DNA of 64,000 nt from Mailhella massiliensis (GCF_900155525.1 NZ_LT706952.1:1128624-1192623), one strand, 5' to 3'; positions 35,593 through 46,700 are shown, counted from the first letter of the stretch. Notes: generated by a model from the sequence alone, not told the origin. Program-made: numbers and translations.

Positions 35593-37032
35593 TCAGAAGG
35601 CTATGGTCATGAGCGGATAGCCCACGAAGGAGAGCAGCAGGATATTGAATATCCAGAAGTAGCTTGCGTACTTGATGACGGTCTTCTGATGAACCCATTC
35701 CGTATCGCCGTACAGGATGGCCGAGGTGGTGGCCGCCGCGGGCGTGGCTATGCCGAGTGTGCAGGAGAGAATGACGCAGGAGAGAAGGGCCTGCGGGTCC
35801 ACATTGCCGTTGGCCACGGCCAGCGTATAGGCGATGGGAGCAAAGGTGGCCGCGCAGGCGTTGTTGTTGGTAAGCTGGGTGCAGAGGGTGGTGGTGCACA
35901 CCACGATGAACACGAGAAGGTTGCCGCTGAAGCCCGCCAGCATGGGTTCACAGGTGTCGGCAATGAACTTGGTCACGCCGGTAGCTTCGAAGGCGCCGGT
36001 GATTCTGAGCACGGCGGCCACCAGAAAGAGCGCGGGCCATGCCACGGACTTGTGCATGATTTCCTTGAGTCCTATGCCTTCCTTGAATCCCAGCATGAGG
36101 TAGATGCCGATGTAGGCAAGCAGGATGCCGTTGTTGCCCATGGCCTTCAGGAACTTCGACAGGGCCCAGCTTCCGGGCAGGATATTGGGCAGAAGCAGAA
36201 GAACGATGAGCCCGAGGAAGGACCAGAGAATGGTCTTCTGGTAGGGAGAAAGCTGCTCTTCAAAGTGCATACAGTCGCGGGTGTTCAGGATGGGAGACAC
36301 GTCCGCCTTCAGAATGAACTTGCAGATGAAGATGACGAAGAAGATGGACACGAGCAGCAGGAAGCCCGTTACTGCGACGTAGGAGGCGAGATTGATTTCC
36401 TGTCCGCCGCTCATCTGGCCGTAAATACCGAAAACGATGGCGGGAAGGCTCTTGAAGGGCAGCATCATGTAGGCGATGTCCGCCACATAGAGCATGGCCA
36501 GAAGCAGAATCATGGGAAAGGCATCGCCGGGCTTGTAGCCGTACTGACGACATACTTCCTTGATAAGCGGGAAGGCGACGAGCACGGCGGCCGTCATGGT
36601 CAGCATGGTGGCAAGGGCGCACATGGCGATGCAGAGCATGAAGATGAGCACCCACGGGCGGCCGACCACGATGGGAACGCAGATGATGCGCCGTGCCACG
36701 TATTCCGCTATGCCCGCAGCATTGATGATGCTGGCGACCATGCAGAAGAAGAGCAGAAGAAGAAAGGTATTGTTGCCGAAAGCGCCGCCGAGCACCGCAT
36801 CCATGGGCTGGGGCAGCGTCATGCCGAGAACGACCAGTCCCACGAAGGAAGGCCAGATCATATCAAGGAAAAGCCAGCCGTACAGAACGCCGAAGAACAC
36901 ACCCACCACCGCAAGACCGTCGGCAGTGAGTCCCTCCGGGGGAGTGATGAACCTGAATCCCACCATGATGAGAATCATGACGGCCAGATTCGCATAGAAT
37001 TTCGGCCCGTTCTTGGTCAGTTCAAAACTCAT
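35593..37032 (-). CDS. SLC13/DASS-type anion transporter
   Basis: The 479-residue membrane protein has about twelve hydrophobic segments and DASS-like motifs, including the re-entrant TLCTQLTNNNACAATFAPIA region and a similar N-terminal half. Such carriers import dicarboxylates, sulfate or other anions with Na+. It is divergent from LysR 2 and shares an operator-like element with the tandem flavoenzymes, so it probably imports their substrate. Confidence 0.82.
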   Translation of the reverse strand: MSFELTKNGPKFYANLAVMILIMVGFRFITPPEGLTADGLAVVGVFFGVLYGWLFLDMIWPSFVGLVVLGMTLPQPMDAVLGGAFGNNTFLLLLFFCMVASIINAAGIAEYVARRIICVPIVVGRPWVLIFMLCIAMCALATMLTMTAAVLVAFPLIKEVCRQYGYKPGDAFPMILLLAMLYVADIAYMMLPFKSLPAIVFGIYGQMSGGQEINLASYVAVTGFLLLVSIFFVIFICKFILKADVSPILNTRDCMHFEEQLSPYQKTILWSFLGLIVLLLLPNILPGSWALSKFLKAMGNNGILLAYIGIYLMLGFKEGIGLKEIMHKSVAWPALFLVAAVLRITGAFEATGVTKFIADTCEPMLAGFSGNLLVFIVVCTTTLCTQLTNNNACAATFAPIAYTLAVANGNVDPQALLSCVILSCTLGIATPAAATTSAILYGDTEWVHQKTVIKYASYFWIFNILLLSFVGYPLMTIAF

Positions 37033-37228
37033 CTTCTACCTCCATCCGCATTGAACGTTCCGTAAAACGGCCATCTTTCGGCCGTTTTTTTTAAAAAAAT
37101 TTTATTCACATGCAACGGTATAAAAAAAACAGCAGCACATTACAGTCATTTAATACTGCTGTATCATGCCTTTTTCGGCATATAAAAATATTGATGCTTT
37201 ATTGAATACTATTAATAGATAAATCTGA

Positions 37229-37269
37229 AAAAAAGAAAAATATTAATTATCAATGGCTGGATATCAGCC
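37229..37269 (-). promoter_or_regulatory. Shared LysR-operator-like element, copy in the transporter/LysR divergent region
   Basis: The palindrome GGCTG-GATAT-CAGCC (37255-37269) is followed on the minus strand by ATTGATAATTAATATTTTTC. It is a near copy of the element at 30103. The full divergent gap 37033-37429 is AT-rich and holds no gene. Confidence 0.6.
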
Positions 37270-37429
37270 AAAATTATAGGAAAGAAGCTTGCTGCAAGAG
37301 GAAAAAACAGGCTATATTTATGGGAAGCGCAGCGACATGAGCTTTTGCCGGCATACATGGGCGCTTTTTACGACGGACGGAAATAACGAAAAACGGAACA
37401 TGCCGCCGGGCTCACTACGGAGGGCAGAC

Positions 37430-38335
37430 ATGCGACTGGAACAGCTGGAATACTTTGTCACCACCGCCGACGCGGGGGCCATCAGCGCGGCGGCGCAGAA
37501 ACTCGGAATTTCCCAGCCCGCGGTCTCCGCCGCCGTACGCAGTCTGGAAGAGGAGCTGGGCAGCCCCCTGCTCAAACGCGGCAACAGCGGGGTCAGCCTC
37601 ACGCCTCTGGGCCGGCTTACCTACAAAGACGCACGCAGCATTCTGGAACTGGCCCAGAACATTCTTGCCCGGGGAAAGGGCGTGGAGGCCGGGGGAACGG
37701 CAGCCGTATGCGCGCAGCCGCTGCTCTCGTTTCACCTGACGAGCGGAATCGTACTGCCTTTCAGAAAACTGCACCCGAAGATAGAGGTGTTCGTGAGAAA
37801 CGTGCCCAACGTCGACATCATTTCCGACCTGAAGAGCGGCCGCTCCAACATTGCGGTCACCCTGGTCGCCATGGGGCTCAAGATACGGGAACAGGCCATG
37901 GGCATGGGCTGCCAGATTGTGCCGCTCTATACCGACAGAAGGAAGATGTTCATCGGTTCCGGCCATCCGCTGGCGCACAAGAAGGAGCTCACGCCGCAGG
38001 ATCTGAAGACGCTCCGCATCGCCTACTATTCCCACAGCGCCGATCATGTCTCTTCGCGCTATTCCCCGTACTTCGGGGGAGAATACCGCCTTGCCAACAG
38101 AGACGACATTCTCGACCTCGTCATCAGAAACGAGGCCGTCTTCATTCAGGCGGGAACCATGTTCCGGCACGATTACCGCGTGCGGAAAGGCATGATGACG
38201 GCCAGAGACATTCCCCTGCCCGACATGGACCACAGCGCGCCCATCGTGGCCATACGCACCCCGGAACTTTCCCTCGCGGAACGCCTGTTCTGGGAATACC
38301 TCATCGAAAACTTCGCGCGCGATCTTCAGGAATGA
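37430..38335 (+). CDS. LysR-family transcriptional regulator 2
   Basis: The 301-residue regulator has a LysR helix-turn-helix (AISAAAQKLGISQPAVSAAV) and effector domain. It is transcribed divergently from the DASS-type transporter across a gap holding the palindromic operator, the classic LysR arrangement. It likely controls the transporter and, through the matching element at 30103, the flavoenzymes. The start MRLEQLEY is aligned with that of LysR 1. Confidence 0.88.
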   Translation: MRLEQLEYFVTTADAGAISAAAQKLGISQPAVSAAVRSLEEELGSPLLKRGNSGVSLTPLGRLTYKDARSILELAQNILARGKGVEAGGTAAVCAQPLLSFHLTSGIVLPFRKLHPKIEVFVRNVPNVDIISDLKSGRSNIAVTLVAMGLKIREQAMGMGCQIVPLYTDRRKMFIGSGHPLAHKKELTPQDLKTLRIAYYSHSADHVSSRYSPYFGGEYRLANRDDILDLVIRNEAVFIQAGTMFRHDYRVRKGMMTARDIPLPDMDHSAPIVAIRTPELSLAERLFWEYLIENFARDLQE

Positions 38336-38433
38336 GGCGGAAAACGTCCCGAAGCACGGCATAAAAAGACGGCTCGCCTTCGGGTGCGGCCCTGCCGTAC
38401 AGGCCGGACCGCCTCCCCGTATGCGGCCGGGCA

Positions 38434-38472
38434 CAAAAAAAGGCGGCGGAACACATCCGTCGCCTTCTTTTT
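38434..38472 (-). terminator. Terminator of argC (possibly bidirectional)
   Basis: AAGGCGACGG pairs with CCGCCGCCTT on the minus strand and is followed by seven T residues. A T-run on the plus side may also end LysR 2. Confidence 0.8.
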
Positions 38473-38493
38473 CCCGATATCAGCCGGGGAGTC

Positions 38494-39540
38494 TTACGGC
38501 ACGAGGGGAGCGAAGTTCAGGCCCGTTTCCACGGGAAGGCCGAACATGAGGTTGGCGTTGGCCACGGCCTGCCCGGAAGCCCCGCGGCAGAGATTGTCGA
38601 TGGCGGAAGTGATGATGAGTCGACCGGTGCGCTGATCCACGGTCACGGCGATGTCGCAGAACATGGTGCCGCGCACGTTGCGCGTTTCCGGCAGCTTCCC
38701 GGCGGGGAGCACGCGCACCCACGGGGCATCCTTCCAGAAATCCTCATACAGGGCCTGCACGTCGGCCTGGGAAAGAGAACCCGTCAGCTTCGTGTATATG
38801 GTGGCGAGTATGCCGCGGCTGATGGGCAGAAGATGAGGATTGAAGGACACGGTCACGCTTTCCCCGGCGGCCACGGAAAGTTCCTGCTCGATTTCCGGGG
38901 TATGCCTGTGCTTGCCGCCGATATTGTAGGGACGGAAGGAATCGGCCACTTCACAGTACAGGGAACTGACCACGGCCTTGCGTCCTGCGCCGGTAGTCCC
39001 GGATTTGGCGTCGATGATGATGTCGTCCGTCCTTACGATGCCGTTTTTCAGCGCAGCGTACAGGCCGAGAATGGACGCCGTGGGATAGCAGCCGGGATTG
39101 GCGATGAGGCGGGCGCGTGCGATGTCGTCGGCATAAAGCTCAGGCAGACCGTACACCGCCCTGGCGATGTATTCCCTGCGGGTATGGGGCTTGTACCAGG
39201 CTTCGTACACGTCTGCGTCGCGCAGGCGGAAATCCGCCGAAAGATCCACGACCTTCACTCCCGCATCGTACAGTTCCGCGCCTATTTCCATGGCCACGCC
39301 GTGGGGCACGGCAAGAAAGACCACGTCGCATTCGCGCGCAAGCATGGCGGCTTCGGGTTCCGTAAGCGTCACATCGGCGCCGGGAAGCCCCTGAAGGAAG
39401 GGATACACGGCGTCGAGGCGCTTGCCCGCGTCCTGCCGGGACGTGGCGGCCGTCAGCCTGATGGAAGGATGGGAAGCCAGAATACGGGACAGTTCCATCC
39501 CGGTATAGCCCGTTACGCCGACCAGTCCGGCTCGCAGCAT
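38494..39540 (-). CDS. argC: N-acetyl-gamma-glutamyl-phosphate reductase
   Basis: The 348-residue enzyme has the N-terminal GVTGYTGMEL nucleotide-binding loop, the catalytic cysteine in ANPGCYPTA and the conserved HRHTPEIEQEL segment. It performs the NADPH-dependent third step of arginine synthesis. It ends the minus-strand run that starts with the FG-GAP protein and DUF1844 genes. argB appears separately at 63604. Confidence 0.95.
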   Translation of the reverse strand: MLRAGLVGVTGYTGMELSRILASHPSIRLTAATSRQDAGKRLDAVYPFLQGLPGADVTLTEPEAAMLARECDVVFLAVPHGVAMEIGAELYDAGVKVVDLSADFRLRDADVYEAWYKPHTRREYIARAVYGLPELYADDIARARLIANPGCYPTASILGLYAALKNGIVRTDDIIIDAKSGTTGAGRKAVVSSLYCEVADSFRPYNIGGKHRHTPEIEQELSVAAGESVTVSFNPHLLPISRGILATIYTKLTGSLSQADVQALYEDFWKDAPWVRVLPAGKLPETRNVRGTMFCDIAVTVDQRTGRLIITSAIDNLCRGASGQAVANANLMFGLPVETGLNFAPLVP

Positions 39541-39592
39541 GGCAATACTCCAGAAAAAGGCCGGATTGCTCCGGCCTGTTGAAAGGGAAATA

Positions 39593-39862
39593 TCAGGAAC
39601 GGGCCACGAACTTCATGCGCAGTTCGTAGAGCACGTCCCGTATGAGCTTGCTTTCCTCGGGGGTGAGTCCGTTGCGCGTCTTGTCGTCGAGCATGGTGAG
39701 CACGTCGATGGCATTTCGGGCCAGCACCTCGTTGCGGGCGATGCTCCCCGTTTCCGGGTTGGGCACCTCGCCCAGATGCACCAGCGCGGAAGAGGCCAGA
39801 GACAGCACAAAGGTGGAAAACGTCACTTCCGGCATCACGGCCGGATCGGTTTTGTCAGACAT
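39593..39862 (-). CDS. DUF1844 family protein
   Basis: The 89-residue protein carries the DUF1844 pattern TFSTFVLSLASSALVHLGEV and a helical ARNAIDVLTMLDDKT segment. The family is widespread in deltaproteobacteria-type genomes with unknown function. It lies 52 bases upstream of argC and 23 bases after the FG-GAP gene. Confidence 0.82.
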   Translation of the reverse strand: MSDKTDPAVMPEVTFSTFVLSLASSALVHLGEVPNPETGSIARNEVLARNAIDVLTMLDDKTRNGLTPEESKLIRDVLYELRMKFVARS

Positions 39863-39885
39863 GGTACCCCCGGAGGGAAAAGCGT

Positions 39886-41544
39886 TTATTCCTGATAATT
39901 GGGCCTGGCGTTCACCTTGGTGGTATCCAGCGGATACATGTACACCGCGCAGCGGGTCTTGAGGCCGGAGGTCACGCCGCCGTAGGAGTTGACGGCCACG
40001 ACAAGATCCACCTTGCCGTTGTTGTCCACGTCGGCCACCGTCACGTCGCACACCGTACCCTTGATGCGGCGGGTCTTCCACAGAAGTTCCATGCCCATGC
40101 CGTTCCACAGCATGGCGTGGATTTCGCCCTGCGGGTAGGTGCGGTAATTGGTGAACAGCTTGCCCGCCGTGGTGACGGGCTTGTTGGCGATGAGTTCATA
40201 ACGGCCGTCGTGGTCGAGATCCACCACGGGCATACGCATGGGCACATAGTTGAGCACAAGATCGGCGCTGTCGGTAGGCATGGCGATGCTGCCGAGCCCT
40301 CTGTCGCCCACAAGGTAGACGGAGCTGCCGCCGTAGGTATCTTCCGTACCGGCAAGACGGTTGCCGCGCGCATCGAAGGTAAGCAGGGTTTCGTTCTCGG
40401 CAATGAGGGCCAGATGGTCGCCCTGACGGCCCCTGTCCGCGGGAATCCAGGAGAAGTTGAACAGCGTGGCCTGACGGGGCAGGTTGGACAGCTTGCCGTT
40501 GCGGACCACGTCGCCGCCCTTGATGCGGGCTTCGTAGATGGCTCCGCGTACGCCCTTGCTGCGGTCGCCTTCCTGCATGACGAGCACGGAATTGTACAGA
40601 GGCGGAATGTTGACCACATTGAGATAGCGGTCAACGCTCTTCACCACCACGCTGAACTTGCCGCCGGCAAAGCTCAGCACCTGGGAGTAGGGTTCATAGC
40701 TGCTTTCGTCGAAACCGGTGAGGATGACGTAGTTCCTGCCGTCCTGCTTATAGTGGCGGACAAGCACGGGATGCAGGGAGGAGGGGAAGCGGTATTCGCC
40801 TATTTCCACAAGCCTGTTGCCGTTCTTCCAAGTATAGGCGTTCACGGTGCCGGGGCTGAGCAGCAGCACTTCGTTCTTGCCGTCGCCGTTGATGTCGGCC
40901 ACTTCCATGCCGATGCATTCGAAGTTGATCATCTGGCTGCGGATCTGGGCACGTTCGGACTCCACGCCCTGATAGCGCAGGGAGGGGTTCAGATAGGTGT
41001 CGCCTTCCACGCGGCCGTGCGTTTCGTTCACCACGAAGGCGCTGCTCGGCGCGCCGGGAACGCCTGCGGGAGCGGAGGAACGCGCCACGTCGGTACGGCC
41101 GAACACTTCCACATTGATGCTGTCCGCCACGGCCTGAAGGCCGCCGATGAGCGCGTTCACGGAGCTGGTGGAGGATTCCTTCCACACCTTGCCGTCGGGA
41201 GAAAGCACGCTCACGTCGAGGCTGGCCTGTTCACCCATGACGGTAATGCCGCCCCACACCACATAGTCGGCCCCGAACTTCTTGCCCAGAGCCTGCGCCG
41301 CGCTCTTGGAACCGGGCGTCTTTTCCTTCATCGCGGCATCCTGCCGTTCCACAGGTTCGAACCGGCCCTGAAGGTAGAGGCGCGACGTCAGCATGGACGG
41401 CACGGCCTGCCCGAGATAGGAATAGCCCTGAGCACCCGTAACCGAGAAAGGCGACACCACATAGGTGGCCGCCGACGCGGGCACTTGCATGATGAAGAGC
41501 AGAAGGGTAAATGCCCAAAGAACGGGCAGAAAACGTCTGGACAT
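39886..41544 (-). CDS. Secreted FG-GAP/VCBS repeat protein
   Basis: The 552-residue protein has a Sec signal peptide (cleavage probably after ASA near residue 26). Next comes a domain of about 130 residues resembling those that sense or assemble at the envelope (YLGQAVPSMLTSRLY). Then a beta-propeller-like region follows with Ca2+-binding repeats DINGDGKNE, DLDHDGRYE and DVDNNGKVD. It is likely periplasmic or surface-exposed. Function unknown. AAGGAGATTTTT precedes the ATG. Confidence 0.72.
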   Translation of the reverse strand: MSRRFLPVLWAFTLLLFIMQVPASAATYVVSPFSVTGAQGYSYLGQAVPSMLTSRLYLQGRFEPVERQDAAMKEKTPGSKSAAQALGKKFGADYVVWGGITVMGEQASLDVSVLSPDGKVWKESSTSSVNALIGGLQAVADSINVEVFGRTDVARSSAPAGVPGAPSSAFVVNETHGRVEGDTYLNPSLRYQGVESERAQIRSQMINFECIGMEVADINGDGKNEVLLLSPGTVNAYTWKNGNRLVEIGEYRFPSSLHPVLVRHYKQDGRNYVILTGFDESSYEPYSQVLSFAGGKFSVVVKSVDRYLNVVNIPPLYNSVLVMQEGDRSKGVRGAIYEARIKGGDVVRNGKLSNLPRQATLFNFSWIPADRGRQGDHLALIAENETLLTFDARGNRLAGTEDTYGGSSVYLVGDRGLGSIAMPTDSADLVLNYVPMRMPVVDLDHDGRYELIANKPVTTAGKLFTNYRTYPQGEIHAMLWNGMGMELLWKTRRIKGTVCDVTVADVDNNGKVDLVVAVNSYGGVTSGLKTRCAVYMYPLDTTKVNARPNYQE

Positions 41545-41649
41545 AAAAATCTCCTTGAAGGATTTGCAAGGCACTTTACACTTTCTCGCCCCAAACGGCA
41601 ACAGCGCTTATCCTCCCTTTTTTGTAACAATTCCCGCTCTGGAGTTATT

Positions 41650-42918
41650 TTGGAGACTACGACCACCGCACGCCGCTCCTTCCGCTTCGCCTGTGCCAGG
41701 GAAGAAATTCCCACCGCTGAGGAAATGCTCCGTCTGCAGGGCTTCCGCTTTGAGGAAGACCCCTTCTTCGCTCCGGCAAGACGCCTTGTGGAAGGCCCCT
41801 TCCCTCTGGGCAACAGTCTGGCCGGGTTCTTCGGACTCATCTATATTCAGGACCGGGCGTCCATGCTGCCCCCCGTGGCCCTCGATCCGCCGAAGGGAGC
41901 CTCGGTGCTCGACATGTGCGCAAGCCCGGGCAGCAAGACCAGCCAGCTCGCCTGGCTGGTGGGGCCGCAGGGCATGGTGCTCGGCAACGAACCTTCCCCC
42001 GTGCGCCTCGCCAACCTGCGCCGCAACCTGCACGTCATGGGTCTCACCCAGACGGTAACCTGCTGCCGCAGCGGGGAAAACATTCCTCTGCCCGACGCCT
42101 CGTGGGACTACATCCAGCTCGACCCGCCCTGCTCCGGCTGGGGCACGGTGGAAAAGAACCCCCGGGTCATGGACATCTGGAAGGACAACAAGGTGGCTCC
42201 GCTCATACGCCTGCAGAAGGATCTGCTGCGCGAGGCGGCCCGGCTGCTGCGTCCCGGCGGCGTCATGGTCTATTCCACCTGCACCACGGACGTGGAGGAA
42301 AACGAAAAGCAGGTGCTCTTTGCCAGAGAAGAGCTCGGTCTTACGCTGGAAGCGCTGGACGACGTGCCGGGCTTCGACCTTCAGGCCCCGCAGGGATGTG
42401 AAGGCGTGTGGTGCCTGAATCCCAAGATAGGCGACACGCAGGGCTTTTTCGTGGCAAGGCTCCGCAAGGAAGGCACGCCGACGGACCCCGTCCCCCAGAC
42501 GGAAAGGCCCGTCATCGCCGAGGTGGCGGGCGAAGCGCAGCTGCGCGCCCAGGGGCTGGACCCCCGCCGTGTGCACGCGGAAATAGGCCTGTTCGGCCAG
42601 AGCCTGCACGCTCTGCCCATTCCGGCGCTCTCCCTGCTGCCGGAAGATCTGCACTGGCAGGGGCTGTACATGGGAAAAACGGGCAAAAACGGCGAACTGC
42701 GCCTCTCCCCGCGCGTACGCATCGACGGCCCCGGCCCGAAACTCGACCTTGAAGGAGAAGAAGGGCTGCGCCTCATCTCGGGGCTTCTCAAGGGACAGAG
42801 CCTGCCCGCCCCCTCCTCCGTTCCCGCCGATGCGCGCGCCGTGCTTCTGCGCTGGAACGGTCTGGCGCTCGGCAGACTCAACGTGAAAAACAAAAGGCTC
42901 ATCTGGTCGGAGCGCTGA
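41650..42918 (+). CDS. RsmB/RsmF (NOL1/NOP2/Sun)-type RNA m5C methyltransferase
   Basis: The 422-residue enzyme has the SAM-binding LDMCASPGSKTSQL segment and the two catalytic cysteines in DPPCSG and YSTCTT. It methylates cytosine C5 in 16S rRNA or tRNA. The C-terminal third is a PUA-like RNA-binding part. The start appears to be TTG (LETTTTAR) with GGAG five bases upstream; no ATG fits. Confidence 0.88.
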   Translation: METTTTARRSFRFACAREEIPTAEEMLRLQGFRFEEDPFFAPARRLVEGPFPLGNSLAGFFGLIYIQDRASMLPPVALDPPKGASVLDMCASPGSKTSQLAWLVGPQGMVLGNEPSPVRLANLRRNLHVMGLTQTVTCCRSGENIPLPDASWDYIQLDPPCSGWGTVEKNPRVMDIWKDNKVAPLIRLQKDLLREAARLLRPGGVMVYSTCTTDVEENEKQVLFAREELGLTLEALDDVPGFDLQAPQGCEGVWCLNPKIGDTQGFFVARLRKEGTPTDPVPQTERPVIAEVAGEAQLRAQGLDPRRVHAEIGLFGQSLHALPIPALSLLPEDLHWQGLYMGKTGKNGELRLSPRVRIDGPGPKLDLEGEEGLRLISGLLKGQSLPAPSSVPADARAVLLRWNGLALGRLNVKNKRLIWSER

Positions 42919-42969
42919 GTACGGGCGCGAAAGCGCCCTCCGCTCCCGCCGGAGGCCTCGGGGCCGCCT

Positions 42970-43674
42970 TCACCGAACTTCCCTTTTCTCCACCCGGAGC
43001 GCGGCGCGGCCGTTCTTCCGCGCGCACAGGAGCACGAAGGCGGCGGGCGCATCCTTTCTCGTGAAGATAAAGCGCAGAAGTTCCGGATGCAGACGCGGCG
43101 GCAGCGCTTCCAGCGCCTCGGCCGTGCGTTCCGCGCCGCTTACCACGGCAAGCACCCCGCCCTGCTCCAGCAGTCCGTCGGCAGCCTGAAAAAAATTCCG
43201 AAACGTCTCCTTCGTGCCGAAAAGCGCGGTGCGGCGCAGCAAAGAAGGCGGCAGACGCCCTTCTCCCTCCCGCCTCCACGGGGGATTGCACATGACCATG
43301 GGGAAAAGGCGCTCGCCGCCCCGAGGCAGAAACGCTCCCCTCGCGCGGCGAAGCGTTGCGCGGTCGGCCGCGTCGCCTTCCACCACGCAGAAGCGCTCCT
43401 CAAGCCCGAGCAGGGCGGCGTTGCGGCCCGCAGCCTCCGCAAGGGGCGGCATGATTTCCACCCCCACGGCCCGCCACAGGGGCTTTTCGCGCAGCACGGC
43501 CAGCGCCGCCACCCCGCAGCCGGTGCCGAGTTCCACAAAAAACGCCTCCTCGCGCGGAAGCATCTCCCCGGCAAAGGAGGCCAGCAGCAGCGCATCGGCG
43601 CTGAAACGGAAACTGCCCTCCGGCTGTTCCAGCCCGGAAGGAAAGTCCGCCCAAGGCCCCCGCTTCTCCGTCAT
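42970..43674 (-). CDS. TrmN6-like tRNA adenine-N6 methyltransferase
   Basis: The 234-residue SAM methyltransferase has VELGTGCGVAAL and the catalytic MCNPPWR (NPPY-type) motif. TrmN6 modifies A37 of tRNA-Val. The start MTEKRG was chosen because the preceding residues look non-homologous. It converges with the methyltransferase at 41650, with a 51-base gap. Confidence 0.8.
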   Translation of the reverse strand: MTEKRGPWADFPSGLEQPEGSFRFSADALLLASFAGEMLPREEAFFVELGTGCGVAALAVLREKPLWRAVGVEIMPPLAEAAGRNAALLGLEERFCVVEGDAADRATLRRARGAFLPRGGERLFPMVMCNPPWRREGEGRLPPSLLRRTALFGTKETFRNFFQAADGLLEQGGVLAVVSGAERTAEALEALPPRLHPELLRFIFTRKDAPAAFVLLCARKNGRAALRVEKREVR

Positions 43675-43796
43675 TTTCCCTCCATGCGCTTTCCGGTCGC
43701 ATTGCGCCCGGCGGCCGTTCCCGCTATAACGGGGCAGAAACATTCACCCAGGCCCCGCCGACCGTTTTTTCCATCCTTTCCCGCCGCGAGTCATCC

Positions 43797-46700
43797 ATGT
43801 TCAGAGCCGACCTGCACATCCATTCCCGTTTTTCCCGCGCCACCAGCTCCCGCCTCACTCTGCCGCACCTTGCCGCATGGGCCGGAGCCAAGGGCATCGA
43901 CGTGCTTGCCACGGGCGACTTCACGCACCCCGTATGGAGGCAGGAACTGCGCGACAGCCTGGAAATGGATGAAGACAGCGGCCTTCTGCGCCTGAAACGC
44001 CCCCTGAACGGCGACGACGTGACGCGGGAGATTCCCCACCTCGCAGGACTCGCCCCGCGCGAACCGAAGTTCATGCTCGAGGCGGAAATCAGTTCCATTT
44101 ACAAGAAAAACGGCGCGGTCCGCAAGATACACAGCCTTGTGTACATGCCCGACTTCGAGTCCGCCGACAGGCTCTGCGAAAAGCTGGAGGCCATAGGCAA
44201 CCTGAAATCGGACGGCAGGCCCATACTCGGCCTCGACGTGAAGGATCTGCTCGCCATGGTGCTGGAGATTCCCCGCGCCTACATGATTCCCGCCCACATA
44301 TGGACGCCGTGGTTCGCGCTCTTCGGTTCCAAATCCGGTTTCGACAGTCTGGAAGAGTGCTTCGAAGACCTCACCCCCCATATTTTCGCCGCGGAAACGG
44401 GCCTTTCCTCCGACCCGGACATGAACCGCTGCTGGAGCAGCCTCGACCATCTGCTCATGGTCTCAAGCTCCGATGCCCACTCCGGGGAAAACCTTGCCCG
44501 GGAAGCCACGCTTTTCGAGGGAGACGCCACCTACGACGGCATTTTCGACGCCGTGCATAAGAAGGAAGGGGCAACCCGCTACGCGGGGACGCTGGAATTC
44601 TTCCCCGAAGAAGGCAAGTATCACCTCGACGGGCACCGCGCCTGCGGCGTCGTACTGGAACCTGCCGAATGCATGAAGCTGAACAACATCTGCCCGGTAT
44701 GCGGCAAGCCCCTCACCGTGGGCGTGCTGCACCGAGTGCTCGCTCTTGCCGACAGAAACGCCCCGCCCTGCCCGGGCAAGGATTTCCAGTCCCTCATTCC
44801 CCTGCCGGAAATTCTGGGAGAAATCCTGCACTGCGGCGCAAAAACCAGAAAAACGCAGGAAAAATACGCCGAACTTCTGGAACGCTTCGGTTCGGAAATG
44901 AGCATTCTGCAGGATGTGCCGGAACATGATCTGCGCCATGTCTGGCCGGAACTCGGCGAGGCCGTGGCCCGCATGAGGGCGGGCCGGGTCATCCGCCATG
45001 CGGGCTACGACGGGGAATACGGCGTCATCCGCCTTTTTGAGGAGGGAGAAAACGCCCCCTCCCTGCTGGGAAACGCCGCCCCCCGGCGCAGAAATGCGGC
45101 GAGGGAAAGCGCGCGCCTTGCCAGAGCCGCAGAGGAAAAAAAACAGGAGCAGGCCCGGCCCGCTCCGGCCCCGAAAGCTCCTGAAAAGCCCTCCTTCGCC
45201 CCCGATTCCTTCAGCCCCATGCAGCAGGAAGCCCTTACGGCCGGCCCCGGCCCCGTGCTGGTACTGGCGGGCCCCGGCGCGGGCAAGACGCGCACGCTGG
45301 TGGGCCGCATGGCCCGCCTCATACGTTCCGGCACTCCCGCCTCGGACATCGTGGCCGTCACCTTCACACGGCGGGCGGCGGAGGAAATGCGCGCAAGACT
45401 TGCCGCCGCGCTGCGCGGCGATGCGGAAGAAGAAAACGCCCTGCCGGAAACCGATACCCTGCACGCCCTCGCCCTGAAACGCTGGCAGGGAGAAGCTCCG
45501 GTCGTGCTTTCCGAAGAAGGCGCGCGCAGGGCCTTTGCCGAGGCCAACCCCGGACTTGAGAAAAAAGAAGCCGGAAGGCTGTACGAACGTCTGGAACTGG
45601 CGCGGGAAACGCTGAACATGCCGGAAGAACTCGTATCCCTTGCGGAAAACTACCGGGCATGGAAAAAGGAGCGCAATCTTGCCGACTACACCGACCTGCC
45701 GGAAGCCTGGCTGGCTGAACTGAAAAGCAGAAATTACGGGGCCGCCAAGCCCTGGAAGCATATTCTCGTGGACGAGGTACAGGACCTTTCCCCCCTGCAG
45801 AAGGAACTGGTGCAGGCGCTGACCCCTGCCGACGGTTCGGGCTTTTTCGGCATAGGCGACCCTGACCAGTCCATCTACGGCTTCCGCGGCGCGGATGCGG
45901 GCATAGAAGATTCCCTGCGCGAACGCTGGCCTCAGCTTCGCGTGCTGGGCCTTACCGAAAGCCACCGCTCCGCAGCAGCCATCCTGGATGCCGGGCACGA
46001 CGCTCTGGACGGCAAAGCCGCCTGCGGAGAGCTCACGTCCGTTACGGGCTCTTCCGCCACGCTGCAGTGGATGGCCGCGCCGAGCGCGGAACGCGAGGCC
46101 GCATGGATAGCCGACCGCATCGCCTACCTCATCGGCGGAACCTCCCATCAGCAGGCCGACCTGCACGAAACCCTTTCGGGCTGCCACCTGGAAGCCGGTT
46201 CGTGCAGCCCCGGGGAAATCGCCGTGCTCTGCCGCCTGAAGGCTCTCATGGCCCCCATACGCGCGGCGCTGGAAAAACGGGGCATCCCCTGCGCCGCACC
46301 GGAGGCGGAAGCCTTCTGGGACGATGAGCGCGTGGATCTCATGCTGCAGGCTGCGGCCCGTTTTCGGCAGAGAAGGGAACATTCCCGCAGGGAGGCCGCC
46401 TTCCTCGACGCCGGGCGCTTTCCTCTGCTGGCGGCCATGGCTCCGGCCGAACCGTCCCCCTCTCCCGTGGAACAGGGGCCGCTGGACGATGTGCCCGAAG
46501 ACACCTGGAACGCCGGACCGGAGGCGGTGCTTGCCGCGCGCCCGGCCTGTTTCGACCCTCTCTTCAAGGATTCCACGGCTTTCCGCCGTCTGCGTCTTGC
46601 ATGGAAGGAACAGGGAAGCTGGGACAATCTGCTGGATTTCGTTTCCTTCCGGCGCGATATCGACACGGTGCGTTCTCAGGCGGAATATGTGCAGATCATG

